Shown here: piece by piece, positions 47,509 through 56,391 of the stretch
Layout of the letters: every line of letters begins with the position of its first letter
Position numbering within the stretch: the first letter of the stretch is position 1
Assembly (NCBI GenBank): GCA_002356515.1
Contig: AP017605.1
Coordinates: 3,667,001-3,731,000, forward strand
Direction: 5' to 3'
Source: Mesorhizobium loti
Lineage (GTDB): Bacteria > Pseudomonadota > Alphaproteobacteria > Rhizobiales > Rhizobiaceae
Length of the DNA: 64,000 bases
Translations under genes and position numbers: made by a program
The notes under the pieces: model-generated
Told to the model about the DNA's origin: nothing
The model's input: only the letters and a program-made list of their open reading frames with translations
The model's database searches: none

Positions 47509-48216
47509 TCAGCGAATAATGGCCCTGACAAAGTCGCCCTTGATGACGACCGAGGGCTTGGCACCGGCGGTGTTGGTGATCGTACTGTCGACGAAGGACG
47601 CCGTCGCGGCGACCGAGTAGCTGACCGCAACCCCCTGGCCGAAAGACAGCGTGGCATCCAGCGCCTTGCCGGTGATGGCGATGTTTTCGTCCTGCCGGAC
47701 GCTGCCAAAGGCGAGATTGGCTCTCAGCGCGTCGCCCTTGAGCTCGACGGTCGAGGCATGCCCGTCCAGTGAAACATCGGCCGCCTTGCTGTTTATGGCG
47801 ATGGTGGAGAAATTCCCCGCCATGTTGGCCTGCAGCGCCGCCTGGTCGATCGACACCGAACTTTCCGGCTGGATGTTGGCGCTGATCTCGACCCTGCAGT
47901 CCGAGGGATCCAGCCAGGAGGAAGGCGCAACGTCGATACGCAATGTCGAGGCCTCCAGCTTCATGTCGTTGGCAAGGCTGCAGTCATTGGCGAACCAGCT
48001 CGAATACCAGCGCGCGAACCAGCCTTCGCGGCGGCTGCCGATCGTTGCCTGGTAGGGAGCCGAGGCCGAAGTGGTGAGCCTGACGGAACTGGCTTCGCCG
48101 GATATGACGACGGCGCTCACGCCGGCGAGATCGAGTGTCTTGCCGGCATCCCCCCTTTCCGGTGACGCGAGCACGACGCTGCCGAATGACAGCAGGCCAA
48201 GAATTGCGGATTTCAT
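47509..48216 (-). CDS. Exported protein of unknown function (beta-rich)
   Basis: 235 residues with a short signal peptide (MKSAILGLLSFGSVVLAS). The rest alternates short hydrophobic strands, e.g. LAGVSAVVISGEASSVRLTT, AADVSLDGHASTVELKGDAL, similar to DUF4097/adhesin-like beta-helix sheets; two cysteines (DCSLAND, DCRVEI) may form a disulfide. Divergent from a membrane-linked AraC regulator, which may control it. Confidence 0.75.
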   Translation of the reverse strand: MKSAILGLLSFGSVVLASPERGDAGKTLDLAGVSAVVISGEASSVRLTTSASAPYQATIGSRREGWFARWYSSWFANDCSLANDMKLEASTLRIDVAPSSWLDPSDCRVEISANIQPESSVSIDQAALQANMAGNFSTIAINSKAADVSLDGHASTVELKGDALRANLAFGSVRQDENIAITGKALDATLSFGQGVAVSYSVAATASFVDSTITNTAGAKPSVVIKGDFVRAIIR

Positions 48217-48267
48217 TGATATCTCCGATCATGTGTGGCGGTCCCCGCTGGACCGTGGCGCTGTCGG

Positions 48268-48339
48268 AATGACCCGGGACGTCGTTTTCCGCGACCTCGA
48301 TCGCGATCCGGGACGACCGTGAACGCAATCCGGGTCATT
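48268..48339. promoter_or_regulatory. Inverted and direct repeats between the exported gene and AraC gene
   Basis: Perfect ten-base inverted repeat AATGACCCGG (48268-48277) / CCGGGTCATT (48330-48339), with the direct repeat ccgggacg at 48274 and 48308 and gatcgcgatc between. Probable binding sites for the adjacent AraC-type regulator. Confidence 0.45.
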
Positions 48340-48376
48340 GTCGGTCGCTGCCAGCCTTGGAACCACGCCTGCGATC

Positions 48377-49486
48377 ATGATCTTCATTCCCCTGCCGTTC
48401 GTCGTCTCCCTGCTGCTCGTCATCCTGCTCATGCAGATGGTCCGCCGAAGCGACGCCGACCCGCGCGATAACATCGCTTTCATGCTGCTGATGGCGGCCT
48501 ATGCCTTGCAGTCGGTGCTGATCGGCATCCGTTGGGGTTATGACACCAGGATCGTCATGCCGGTCCTGTCGGTGCTGGCGGCGCTGATCGCGCCGCTTGC
48601 CTGGATCGCCTTCAGTGGCCTGACGAAGGAACGGGCGGAGCATCGCCTGGCACGGCTGTGGCCGCATCTGCTGCCGGCCTGCCTGGTCGCCCTGCTGCTG
48701 ATCTTCTGGCGCGAGCCGGTCGGGCCGGTGATCATCCTGGTGTTCCTGTCGTATGGGCTGGCACTGCTTTGGCTTGCGCTGGCCGGCCCGGATATCCTCG
48801 TCGAATCGCGCCTCGACGGCGTCTTGCTGTCCTACCGATCGCTGTGGGTGACGGCGCTGGCGATCCTCGCGTCGCCCATCACCGACATCATCATCAGTTT
48901 CGACATGCAATGGACCGGCGGCGTTCATTCCGGCGCGGTCATTGCCGGCGGCAACGTGCTGGCGCTGCTGCTTCTCGGCGGTGCCGCCGCGGTCGCCAGC
49001 GAAGCCGCCGCTCCGGACGAAGACGAGGAAGAAGAGGATGGGCCGCAGGAGCAGATCGCACCACAGGCAACCAGCGAAGACTCCGCGATCGCGGCGGCGG
49101 TCGACGCGCTGATGCGATCGAAGGAGCTCTACAAGGACGTCGATCTCAACCTTGGGCGCATCGCCAGGCGGCTCGGCCTGCCGGCACGGCAAGTGTCGTC
49201 GGCCATCAATCGCATCCACGGATCGAGCGTGTCGCAATATGTCAACAACCAGAGGATCGACGAGGCGCGCCGCCTGCTGGCGACGACGGACGAACCGATC
49301 ACCCGCATCATGTTCGACGCCGGTTTCCTCAGCAAATCGAACTTCAACCGCGAGTTCCTGCGCATCACCGGCCTGAGCCCGAAGGCCTGGCGGCTTGAGC
49401 ACCAGCCGCCAGGCGGTGCGATGCCGGTTAAATCCTTGCCAGCCACATCCTTGTTGGCCACATCTTTGCCGGAGGAAGGAAAATGA
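48377..49486 (+). CDS. AraC-family regulator with N-terminal membrane domain
   Basis: 369 residues from MIFIPLPFVV (a TTG at 48338 gives a longer frame). About seven hydrophobic helices fill residues 1-215, followed by an acidic linker (DEDEEEEDGPQEQ) and a C-terminal AraC DNA-binding domain with DLNLGRIARRLGLPARQVSS and AGFLSKSNFNREFLRITGLS. Membrane-sensor AraC proteins link envelope or small-molecule signals to transcription. The tail has the imperfect repeat SLPATSLLATSLP. Likely partner: the exported gene opposite. Confidence 0.88.
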   Translation: MIFIPLPFVVSLLLVILLMQMVRRSDADPRDNIAFMLLMAAYALQSVLIGIRWGYDTRIVMPVLSVLAALIAPLAWIAFSGLTKERAEHRLARLWPHLLPACLVALLLIFWREPVGPVIILVFLSYGLALLWLALAGPDILVESRLDGVLLSYRSLWVTALAILASPITDIIISFDMQWTGGVHSGAVIAGGNVLALLLLGGAAAVASEAAAPDEDEEEEDGPQEQIAPQATSEDSAIAAAVDALMRSKELYKDVDLNLGRIARRLGLPARQVSSAINRIHGSSVSQYVNNQRIDEARRLLATTDEPITRIMFDAGFLSKSNFNREFLRITGLSPKAWRLEHQPPGGAMPVKSLPATSLLATSLPEEGK

Positions 49487-49502
49487 ACAGGCGCGGCGCC
49501 AT

Positions 49503-50132
49503 TCAGTCTCCGGCCAGTTCCCTGAGCGCCATGCGCTTGTAGGCGGCGACCAGCCTGTCGCCCTCCTCCCGCTCGACCGAGATCGCCAGCCGCATGACAG
49601 CCTCGCCCATTTGCCAGACGAGAAACGCCGCAGTCTCCAGGGCGACGGGATCGGCGCCGGGACGCAAGCGCTTCAGCACCGCCACGAGGAATTCAGCATT
49701 GGCCCGGCTGTCGGCGAGTTCGAGTTGGCGCAGCGCCTTGTCGGCCTGCGTGCCCGACCAGATGTCGCGCATCACCGGCTCGGCCAGGAACAGCCCGTAG
49801 TAAATCTCGACCAGCTCTGAAAACGCCTGGTTCAGCCCTTCCACATCACTGACATCGGCAAGTGCCGCCGAGATACAGGCCTGGCTTTCGGCCGTGTAGC
49901 GCTCGGCCAGCGCCCAGATGATCGCCCGCTTGTCGGGGAAGAACTGGTAAAGCGAGCCGATCGACACCCCTGCCCGATCCGCGACTTCTCCCATGCGCAT
50001 GGCGTCGCTGCCTTGCTCGGCGATCAGTGCCGAGGCTGCGGCCAGCATGCGCTCCACCCGCTCGCGGCTGCGCTGCTGGCTCGGCGCCCGCCGTGGCGAA
50101 GCGATCTGCTCATTGGCCGGCGTGCCTTCCAT
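49503..50132 (-). CDS. TetR-family transcriptional regulator
   Basis: 209 residues. HTH: MRMGEVADRAGVSIGSLYQF. The ligand domain is helical and uncharacterised. It is divergent from an NAD(P)-binding protein gene, and the gap holds two adjacent dyads overlapping a promoter, so it is probably an autorepressor that also controls that gene. Confidence 0.92.
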   Translation of the reverse strand: MEGTPANEQIASPRRAPSQQRSRERVERMLAAASALIAEQGSDAMRMGEVADRAGVSIGSLYQFFPDKRAIIWALAERYTAESQACISAALADVSDVEGLNQAFSELVEIYYGLFLAEPVMRDIWSGTQADKALRQLELADSRANAEFLVAVLKRLRPGADPVALETAAFLVWQMGEAVMRLAISVEREEGDRLVAAYKRMALRELAGD

Positions 50133-50179
50133 GGACTGTCTCCCAACAACGCATTCGGCACAATCGCCGAGGAAATGGC

Positions 50180-50241
50180 TTGACTCGCAAAATACGAGGG
50201 TTTATCACGTTTTGCAAATGTGAGGATTACTCATGTTTTGC
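50180..50241. promoter_or_regulatory. Tandem TetR operators overlapping a promoter
   Basis: Two imperfect direct repeats of 28-29 bases, each with dyad character: 50187-50215 and 50214-50241, both running from gcaaa to gttttgc and sharing gcaaa-N3-GAGG-and-cacgttttgc/catgttttgc. A TTGACT (50180-50185) with TATCAC 17 bases on gives a promoter that the first site covers. Confidence 0.6.
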
Positions 50242-50258
50242 AACAGAGGAAAACCACC

Positions 50259-51086
50259 ATGACCGACACCAAACCAATCCTGATCCTCGGCGGCACCGGC
50301 AAGACCGGCCGCCGTCTCGCCGAGCGGCTGACGGCGCGCGGCATTCCGGTACGCATCGGTTCCCGTTCCGCCGAGACTCGTTTCGACTGGGAAGCTCCCG
50401 CAAGCTGGGCTCCCGCACTCGAGGGCGTCAGCGCGGTCTACATCAGCTACTATCCCGACATCGCCGTGCCGGGCGCCGCCGAAGTGATCGGCGCCTTCGC
50501 CCGCCTTGCCGTGCGGCATGGCGTTCGCCGGCTGGTGCTTTTGTCGGGCCGCGGCGAGCAAGAGGCGCAGCGCGCCGAAGAGATGCTGAAGGCTTCCGGG
50601 GCCGACTGGACGATCCTGCGCTGCGCCTGGTTCTCGCAGAATTTCAGCGAAGGCTTTCTCGTCGAACCACTGCTGGCGGGCGAGGTCGCACTGCCGGTCG
50701 GACCGGTCGGCGAACCCTTTGTCGATGTCGACGACATCGCCGACGCCGCCGAAGCGGTGCTGACTGAGCCCGGTCATGTCGGCCAGCTCTATGAGCTCAC
50801 GGGGCCGCGGCTGTTGAGCTTCACTGACGCGGTCGCCGAGATTGCCAAGGCGGCAGGACGCGACATCCGCTTTGTCAGAATTTCGCATGACGAGTTCACG
50901 ACCGCTGTCGCGTCATACGAACTGCCACCCGAAATCGTCTGGCTGCTCAATGAGCTGTTCACCCAGGTGCTCGACGGCCGCAACGAGTCGCTCACCGACG
51001 GCGTCCAGCGCGTGCTCGGCCGTGCACCGAAAGACTTTTCCGCCTACGCAACCGAAACCGCCGCTAGCCGAATCTGGAGTCACTGA
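50259..51086 (+). CDS. NmrA-like NAD(P)-binding protein (SDR atypical)
   Basis: 275 residues from MTDTKPILILGGTGKTGRRL; the GxxGxxG Rossmann motif GGTGKTG is at the N-terminus, then FVDVDDIADAAEAVL, typical of NmrA/NAD(P)H:quinone oxidoreductase-like proteins that sense or use NADPH. ACAGAGGA precedes the ATG. The next gene begins two bases after its stop, so they form an operon under the TetR sites. Confidence 0.9.
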   Translation: MTDTKPILILGGTGKTGRRLAERLTARGIPVRIGSRSAETRFDWEAPASWAPALEGVSAVYISYYPDIAVPGAAEVIGAFARLAVRHGVRRLVLLSGRGEQEAQRAEEMLKASGADWTILRCAWFSQNFSEGFLVEPLLAGEVALPVGPVGEPFVDVDDIADAAEAVLTEPGHVGQLYELTGPRLLSFTDAVAEIAKAAGRDIRFVRISHDEFTTAVASYELPPEIVWLLNELFTQVLDGRNESLTDGVQRVLGRAPKDFSAYATETAASRIWSH

Positions 51087-51087
51087 G

Positions 51088-51564
51088 ATGATCAAGCTTG
51101 TCCCCGCCCTCACCATCATCGCCGCCATTGGCTCGGGCGTCGTCGGCGGCGTGTTCTTCGCCTTTTCCAACTTCGTCATGGCAGCACTTGCCCGGCTGCC
51201 CGTCCCGCAAGGCATCGCGGCGATGAATTCGATCAACATCACGGTGATCACGCCGACTTTCATGACGGCGCTCTTCGGCACTGGACTGCTCTGTCTGGTG
51301 CTTATCGCCGCCGCCATCAGGGGCTGGAGCCAGTCCGGCTCGTACTGGCTGCTTGCCGGCGCGGTAGTCTACGTGATCGGCAACCCGATTGTGACCATGG
51401 TCTTCAACGTGCCGCTCAACGATGCGCTTGCCGCCGTCGATCCGGCCAGCAGCAATGGCGCCGCGGTGTGGGCGAACCATCTGAGCCAATGGGTGATGTG
51501 GAACCACGTCCGCACCATCACCGCCATCGTGGCGATGGCCTGCTTCATCTTCGCCTTGCTCTAA
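51088..51564 (+). CDS. DUF1772 (anthrone oxygenase-like) membrane protein
   Basis: 158 residues with four membrane helices: MIKLVPALTIIAAIGSGVVG, ITPTFMTALFGTGLLCLVLI, VVYVIGNPIVTMVFNVPLND and a C-terminal helix. PTFMTALFGTG and NVPLND-x-LA are DUF1772 hallmarks. Paired with NmrA-like proteins in other bacteria; together probably a small redox or detoxification unit. Confidence 0.85.
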   Translation: MIKLVPALTIIAAIGSGVVGGVFFAFSNFVMAALARLPVPQGIAAMNSINITVITPTFMTALFGTGLLCLVLIAAAIRGWSQSGSYWLLAGAVVYVIGNPIVTMVFNVPLNDALAAVDPASSNGAAVWANHLSQWVMWNHVRTITAIVAMACFIFALL

Positions 51565-51590
51565 GCATTGCTCCAGGAGGCCTTACGAAA

Positions 51591-51627
51591 CGCAAAGGAC
51601 TCCGCTCAGGCGGGGTCCTTTTGCGTG
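51591..51627. terminator. Two-way intrinsic terminator
   Basis: Stem cgcaaaggac/gtccttttgcg with a loop including ctcag; lies between the convergent DUF1772 and Rdx genes. It overlaps the 3' end of the Rdx gene. Confidence 0.7.
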
Positions 51628-51917
51628 TGACCCTTCCGGTCGGAATGACCGAGGTCGCGATCCGGATCGATGACATCACGGACCAGCTGCTTGAGTTTTG
51701 CCGCGTCCGGAAAGCCGCCGTCGCGCTTGCGGTCCCAGACCAGCACATCGTTGCAGGAGATGGTGAAGATGCCACCGGTGCCGGGCACGAGCGTCACCTC
51801 GCCGAGATCGGTGCCGAAGGTGGAGAGCAGTTCCTGCGCCATCCAGCCGGCGCGCAGCAGCCACTGGCACTGCGTGCAATAGGTGATGACGACGCAATGC
51901 TTCCCTGACGCGTTCAT
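51606..51917 (-). CDS. SelT/SelW/SelH (Rdx) family selenoprotein-like protein
   Basis: 103 residues, thioredoxin-like. The redox motif is CTQC at 14-17 (VVITYCTQCQWLLRAGW), followed by VPGTGGIFTISCNDVLVWDR, matching Rdx proteins where the second cysteine is Sec in some members. Its ATG overlaps the TGA stop of the RDD gene (ATGA), so translation is coupled. Confidence 0.9.
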   Translation of the reverse strand: MNASGKHCVVITYCTQCQWLLRAGWMAQELLSTFGTDLGEVTLVPGTGGIFTISCNDVLVWDRKRDGGFPDAAKLKQLVRDVIDPDRDLGHSDRKGHTQKDPA

Positions 51918-52699
51918 TGGTCCGTCTCCAGAACGCGCACGGTCGTGCCGGCAACCCGGTCATGTATTGGCTCGTTGCCGAGTGCGATGGTCAGCGCGAT
52001 CCAGCATGGCCAGAAGAAAGCCAGGGCAGACGCGGTAAAGGCGATTACGATTTCCAGTCGGGAATAGTCCAGCAAGGGTGCCGGAACGGTTTTCCAGGTC
52101 TGGAAAGCAAAGAAAGCTCCGACCAGCGTGGCGGGTAGATAGCCCAGGAATTTCATCACCTGCCGACGAACGGCTTTTTGCAAAGCGAGGCCTTCCCTAT
52201 GCCAATCCAACTCGTCATGGATGAAGAGGGCCAGGACCCCCTTGCCAAGCGACCGGCTGAAAGCCCCCTCCATCACAAGAAGATAGGTCGCCAGGACCAG
52301 CACCTGGAGGAAGCCTAGATCCAGTGCCGCAGCTCGAAAATTTCCGTTTGAATCAAGGTCTATTGAAAGGGTTGATACTGCCTTCGATTGAGCGTCCGTG
52401 CTCGTGCCGGCTGCCCATCTGGCCACCGGAAAACCGAAGAAGGATGTTGCACAGACCTGCCAATCGTAGCGGGAAAGTAAAGGATCGCTTGTTCCTTTCA
52501 GACTGGCGGACTGGCAGGTTTTCCAGTTCAGCCAGAAGCTGCCTTTCACTCCGCCGTCGGTCATCAGAAACAAGGCCGCGACCAGCGCATAAAGAGCGAC
52601 GAAGATGACAAGGTAGTCGATAAGCGAAGCGAAAAGCCGTCGCCAAAGGCCGCCTGGGCGAGGCCAGGTCACTGCAAGTTCAACGCCGTCGTCAGTCAT
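51914..52699 (-). CDS. RDD-family membrane protein
   Basis: 261 residues from MTDDGVELAV, with GGGGGAAG just upstream; a TTG at 52717 is the alternative. The RDD region begins PGGLWRRLFASLIDYLVIFV. Four to five membrane helices, with a long loop of 70 residues between helices 2 and 3 (extracytoplasmic or cytoplasmic, not clear) that has two cysteines. Function unknown. Confidence 0.85.
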   Translation of the reverse strand: MTDDGVELAVTWPRPGGLWRRLFASLIDYLVIFVALYALVAALFLMTDGGVKGSFWLNWKTCQSASLKGTSDPLLSRYDWQVCATSFFGFPVARWAAGTSTDAQSKAVSTLSIDLDSNGNFRAAALDLGFLQVLVLATYLLVMEGAFSRSLGKGVLALFIHDELDWHREGLALQKAVRRQVMKFLGYLPATLVGAFFAFQTWKTVPAPLLDYSRLEIVIAFTASALAFFWPCWIALTIALGNEPIHDRVAGTTVRVLETDQ

Positions 52700-52802
52700 C
52701 TTCCCCCTCGCCGACAACTGACTGCGCTACACCTTTGGTCTAAGTCTCAAGCAGCGAGGCCATGCTACCCGCCTGTAGCGCCGTTGGCCACCGCCTTGCA
52801 AC

Positions 52803-53552
52803 TCAAGCCGCGCTGAGCTTGGCCATGGTCTCGTCGTCGACCTCGAAGTTGGCGTAGACGCTTTGCACGTCATCGTCGTCCTCGAGCGTAGCGACCAGCT
52901 TCATCAGCGACTGTGCCCGTTCCTCGTCGACCGGCACATTGTTCTGCGGCCGCCAGATCAGTTTCACCGATTCTGCCTCGCCGAGCGAAGCTTCCAGCGC
53001 CTTCGACACCTCGCCGAGATTCTCGAAGGCGCAATAGATCGTGTGGCCTTCCTCGTCGGTTTCCACGTCGTCGGCGCCGGCTTCGATCGCCGCGTCCATC
53101 ACCTTGTCGGCGCTGCCGGCCGATGCCGGATAATAGATTTCGCCGACACGGTCCCACATGAAGGACACCGAGCCGGTTTCGCCCATCGCGCCGCCGGCCT
53201 TGGTGAAGGCAGCGCGCACATTCGACGCCGAACGGTTGCGGTTGTCGGTCAGCGCCTCGACGATGACGGCGACGCCGCCCGGGCCATAGCCTTCATAGCG
53301 CACGGCCTCATAATTCTCGGCATCGCCCATCGAGGCCTTGTTGACGGCACGCTGGATGTTGTCCTTCGGCATCGACACGGCCTTGGCGTTCTGGATCGCC
53401 AGCCGCAGGCGTGGGTTCATCGATGGGTCGGGCGTGCCGCTCTTGGCGGCAACGGTGATTTCGCGCGCCAGCTTGGAAAACATTTTCGAGCGCACCGCGT
53501 CCTGACGGCCCTTGCGGTGCATGATGTTCTTGAACTGTGAATGGCCAGCCAT
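52803..53552 (-). CDS. yebC: YebC/PmpR-family DNA-binding regulator
   Basis: 249 residues from [20 protein letters not shown]; the frame to 53603 is upstream of the conserved start. Motifs [20 protein letters not shown] and [20 protein letters not shown] are diagnostic. YebC proteins act in transcription, and recent work links them to resolving ribosome stalling. It often lies near ruv genes, but here it is 27 kb away. Confidence 0.97.
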   Translation of the reverse strand: MAGHSQFKNIMHRKGRQDAVRSKMFSKLAREITVAAKSGTPDPSMNPRLRLAIQNAKAVSMPKDNIQRAVNKASMGDAENYEAVRYEGYGPGGVAVIVEALTDNRNRSASNVRAAFTKAGGAMGETGSVSFMWDRVGEIYYPASAGSADKVMDAAIEAGADDVETDEEGHTIYCAFENLGEVSKALEASLGEAESVKLIWRPQNNVPVDEERAQSLMKLVATLEDDDDVQSVYANFEVDDETMAKLSAA

Positions 53553-53765
53553 GGCACCCCTGTCGTGTTCTCGGCTAGAGCATCTCGCAGCCAGGTGGAT
53601 CACCTCGCCTTTGCAAAAATGCTCGAATTCAAAATTCAGAGCGTCGCAGGTGCAACCCGTGGAAGCACGGCGTTCTCTGTCGGAATGGCCGGCTTATAGA
53701 TAAATCGGCTCAATTCGTCCAGCCGCGCCGTGCTGCGGGCAACCAACAAGGACGACTGCAAGCGC

Positions 53766-54089
53766 TCACGCCTCGAGATCCGACTTCAGCTGGTCGATGA
53801 TGCTGAGCGCATGGCCGGCATACTGGCTGATCCAGCGGTCATGGATCTGCTTGATCGGCAGCGCATTGAGGTGGTTCCAGCGTTCCCGCCCGTCGCGGCG
53901 CGCAACGATCAGTTCCGCCTCCTCCAGCACCTTCAGGTGCAGCATGACGGTGCAGCGGTCGATGTCGGGAAAGGCGTCGCACAGCATGCCGGTGGTCTTT
54001 GGCTCGTCCTTCAACCGGTCCAGCATTTCGCGCCGTCGTGGATGCGCCAGCGCCTTGAAAACATTGTCGTCCTGGGATCGGCTTGACAT
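53766..54089 (-). CDS. ArsR-family transcriptional regulator
   Basis: 107 residues. Winged HTH with FKALAHPRRREMLDRLKDEP and DRCTVMLHLKVLEEAELIVA. No cysteine metal site in the HTH, so it may respond to a small molecule. Divergent from an AHSA1 gene with only 52 bases between; a perfect dyad overlaps its start codon. Confidence 0.92.
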   Translation of the reverse strand: MSSRSQDDNVFKALAHPRRREMLDRLKDEPKTTGMLCDAFPDIDRCTVMLHLKVLEEAELIVARRDGRERWNHLNALPIKQIHDRWISQYAGHALSIIDQLKSDLEA

Positions 54090-54106
54090 GTTATATTTCT
54101 ATAACA
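54089..54106. promoter_or_regulatory. ArsR operator
   Basis: Perfect dyad TGTTATA-tttc-TATAACA starting at the first base of the ArsR ATG on the opposite strand; fits ArsR-type sites and would repress both divergent genes. Confidence 0.65.
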
Positions 54107-54141
54107 TATCGTCGAGCCAATCAAGCAGAGGAGCTGTGGAT

Positions 54142-54624
54142 ATGTCTCTCGGATTCCGCGTTTCTGGCCGCATCGGCAAACCGGTCGCCGAAGTCTTCGA
54201 CGCTGTCGTCAATCCGAAGAAGCTGAGCGGCTATTTCACCACCATCGGCGGCGCCAGCGCGCCGCTGCAAACCGGCATGGGCGTCGTCTGGTGGGGCAAG
54301 GTACCGGTCGAGGTCGATGAAGTGGTCAAGGACAGCCGCATCGTGCTGCGCTGGGACGCCACCGACGCCGACGGCAAGCCGGCCTACAAGACGCGCATCG
54401 AGATGAATTTCGAACCGCTCGACGATGGCGGCACCTTCGTCACCATCGCCGAGAGCGGGTGGCAGGAAGGCGCGGCCGGGCTGAAGAAATCCTACCTCAA
54501 CTGCGAGGGCTGGTCGCAGATGCTGGCCTGCATGAAGGCCTATGTCGAATACGGCATCAATCTGCGCGACGGCTATTACCGCAGCGAGATGAAGGGCGAA
54601 CCCGCCAACGAGACCAATGTGTGA
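54142..54624 (+). CDS. SRPBCC/AHSA1-domain protein
   Basis: 160 residues. START-like fold: KPVAEVFDAVVNPKKLSGYF, MGVVWWGKVPVEVDEVV and VTIAESGWQEGAAGLKKSYL. AGAGGAGCTG is near the ATG. First of three genes (AHSA1, VOC, AHSA1) opposite the ArsR regulator. Confidence 0.9.
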   Translation: MSLGFRVSGRIGKPVAEVFDAVVNPKKLSGYFTTIGGASAPLQTGMGVVWWGKVPVEVDEVVKDSRIVLRWDATDADGKPAYKTRIEMNFEPLDDGGTFVTIAESGWQEGAAGLKKSYLNCEGWSQMLACMKAYVEYGINLRDGYYRSEMKGEPANETNV

Positions 54625-54646
54625 GCCATGGAAAACGGAGGCCGAG

Positions 54647-55039
54647 ATGACGAAAGCAACGCCGTTCCTGATGTTCGAGGGCAAGGCTGAAGAGGCAATG
54701 GCCCTTTATTGCGAGACCATTCCCGGCAGCAGCGTCCTTGACATCACCCGCTATGGCGCCAGCGAGGATGGCCCGGAAGGGACACTGAAGCTGGCACGCG
54801 CGTCCATCGCCGGCCTGGACGTCATGATCTTCAACAGCCCGGTGCACCACGCCTTCACCTTCACGCCGTCGGTCTCGTTCTATGTCGACTGTTCCTCCTC
54901 GGAGGAACTGGACCGTATCGTCGAGACGCTGGCGAAGGACGGCGGGTTTCTGATGCCGCCTGACAATTACGGCTTCAGCCGCCGTTTCACCTGGCTCAAC
55001 GACAGGTTCGGCGTCTCCTGGCAGGTCAACCTGGCCTAG
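54647..55039 (+). CDS. VOC-superfamily (PhnB-like) protein
   Basis: 130 residues from MTKATPFLMFEGKAEEAMAL, the usual opening of PhnB/3-demethylubiquinone-type VOC proteins; ends WLNDRFGVSWQVNLA. Such small VOC proteins often accompany AHSA1 and ArsR genes. No enzymatic activity is assigned. A start at 54617 would be upstream of the family N-terminus. Confidence 0.88.
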   Translation: MTKATPFLMFEGKAEEAMALYCETIPGSSVLDITRYGASEDGPEGTLKLARASIAGLDVMIFNSPVHHAFTFTPSVSFYVDCSSSEELDRIVETLAKDGGFLMPPDNYGFSRRFTWLNDRFGVSWQVNLA

Positions 55040-55068
55040 ACGCCGCAAAATTTTCGAAGGAGGTTGCC

Positions 55069-55536
55069 ATGGAGATTCGCGAAACCCCAACCGCCGAAAC
55101 CGGCATGCTGATCCGGCGGCCCATCGCCGAGGTGTTCGAGGCCATTGTCGATCCGGCTATCACCACCAAATTCTGGTTCACCCATGGCAGCGGCCGGCTG
55201 GACAGCGGCAACGAGGTCCGTTGGGAATGGCGCATGTATGGCGCCTCGACGACAGTCCGTGTGAGCGAGATCGTCAGGAATGAAAAGATCGTCATGCAAT
55301 GGAGCGATCCGCCGACAACGGTGGTCTGGACCTTCGCCGAAATGCCTGATGAGACGACCTTTCTCGATGTCCGCAACTTCGGCTTTTCCGGCACGGGCGA
55401 CGAACAGGTGAAAGAGGCGATCGGCTCAACCGGCGGCTTCACGCTGGTGCTGGCCGGCGCCAAGGCGTGGCTGGAACAGGGCCTGACGCTCGGTCTGATC
55501 GCTGATCGCCACCCGAAGGGCGTGCCGGGGCGCTAG
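55069..55536 (+). CDS. SRPBCC/AHSA1-domain protein
   Basis: 155 residues. LIRRPIAEVFEAIVDPAITT and VVWTFAEMPDETTFLDVRNF place it in the AHSA1 family. It is distinct from the paralogue at 54142, so the pair is not a recent duplication. GGAGG lies upstream of the ATG. Third gene of the ArsR-linked set. Confidence 0.9.
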   Translation: MEIRETPTAETGMLIRRPIAEVFEAIVDPAITTKFWFTHGSGRLDSGNEVRWEWRMYGASTTVRVSEIVRNEKIVMQWSDPPTTVVWTFAEMPDETTFLDVRNFGFSGTGDEQVKEAIGSTGGFTLVLAGAKAWLEQGLTLGLIADRHPKGVPGR

Positions 55537-55555
55537 ATGCCCCGGCATGCCAGTC

Positions 55556-56323
55556 TCAATGCCCGTCGCCGGACTTCGCTTTCTTGCGCCGCCGCGCCAG
55601 CATGTTGAGCCCCTCGACCAGGGCCGAGAAACCCATCGCCGCGTAGATGTAGCCCTTGGGCACGTGATAGCCCATGCCGTCGGCGATCAGCGTCATGCCG
55701 ATCATCAGCAGGAAGCCCAGCGCCAACATGACGATGCTCGGGTTCTTGGCAATGAAGTTGGCCAGCGGCCCTGCCGCCAGCATCATCACGGTGACGGCCA
55801 CGATCACGGCGATGTACATGATGGCGATCTCGTCGGTCATGCCGACGGCGGTGATGATCGAATCGATCGAGAAGACGAGGTCGAGAAGCAGGATCTGGAA
55901 GATCGCGCCGGCGAGGCTGATCTGCAGCGTTGCGCCCAGCATCGTGTCCTGATGGTCGTCGGGATCGACCGTGTGATGGATTTCCTTTGTCGCCTTCCAC
56001 ACCAGGAACAGGCCGCCGGCGATCAGGATCAGGTCGCGCCAGGAGAAGCCGTGGCCGAAGGCGGTGAAGACCGGCGTCGTCAGCTGGACGATGATCGAGA
56101 TGGTGGCCAGCAGCACCAGCCGCATGACCAGCGCCGCCGAAATGCCGAGCCGGCGGGCGCGGGCCCGCTGCGCTTCCGGCAGCTTGTTGGTCAGGATCGA
56201 GATGAAGATGAGATTGTCGATGCCGAGCACGATCTCGAGCACCACCAGCGTCAGCAAGGCGACCCACGCGGTTGGATCGGAAACGAATTGAAAATGCGGC
56301 GCCAGAAATTCGATAAGCTGCAT
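55556..56323 (-). CDS. TerC-family membrane protein
   Basis: 255 residues, seven membrane helices. Motifs [20 protein letters not shown] and [20 protein letters not shown] with conserved aspartates match TerC, associated with metal (manganese) export and tellurite resistance. A Lys/Arg-rich C-terminus ([12 protein letters not shown]). Confidence 0.93.
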   Translation of the reverse strand: MQLIEFLAPHFQFVSDPTAWVALLTLVVLEIVLGIDNLIFISILTNKLPEAQRARARRLGISAALVMRLVLLATISIIVQLTTPVFTAFGHGFSWRDLILIAGGLFLVWKATKEIHHTVDPDDHQDTMLGATLQISLAGAIFQILLLDLVFSIDSIITAVGMTDEIAIMYIAVIVAVTVMMLAAGPLANFIAKNPSIVMLALGFLLMIGMTLIADGMGYHVPKGYIYAAMGFSALVEGLNMLARRRKKAKSGDGH

Positions 56324-56391
56324 GGAGGTCGTCCCCTACGATCTAGAGCAGTGTCGCCGGCAATTAGGTATTGCGAACCCCTATATCAATG

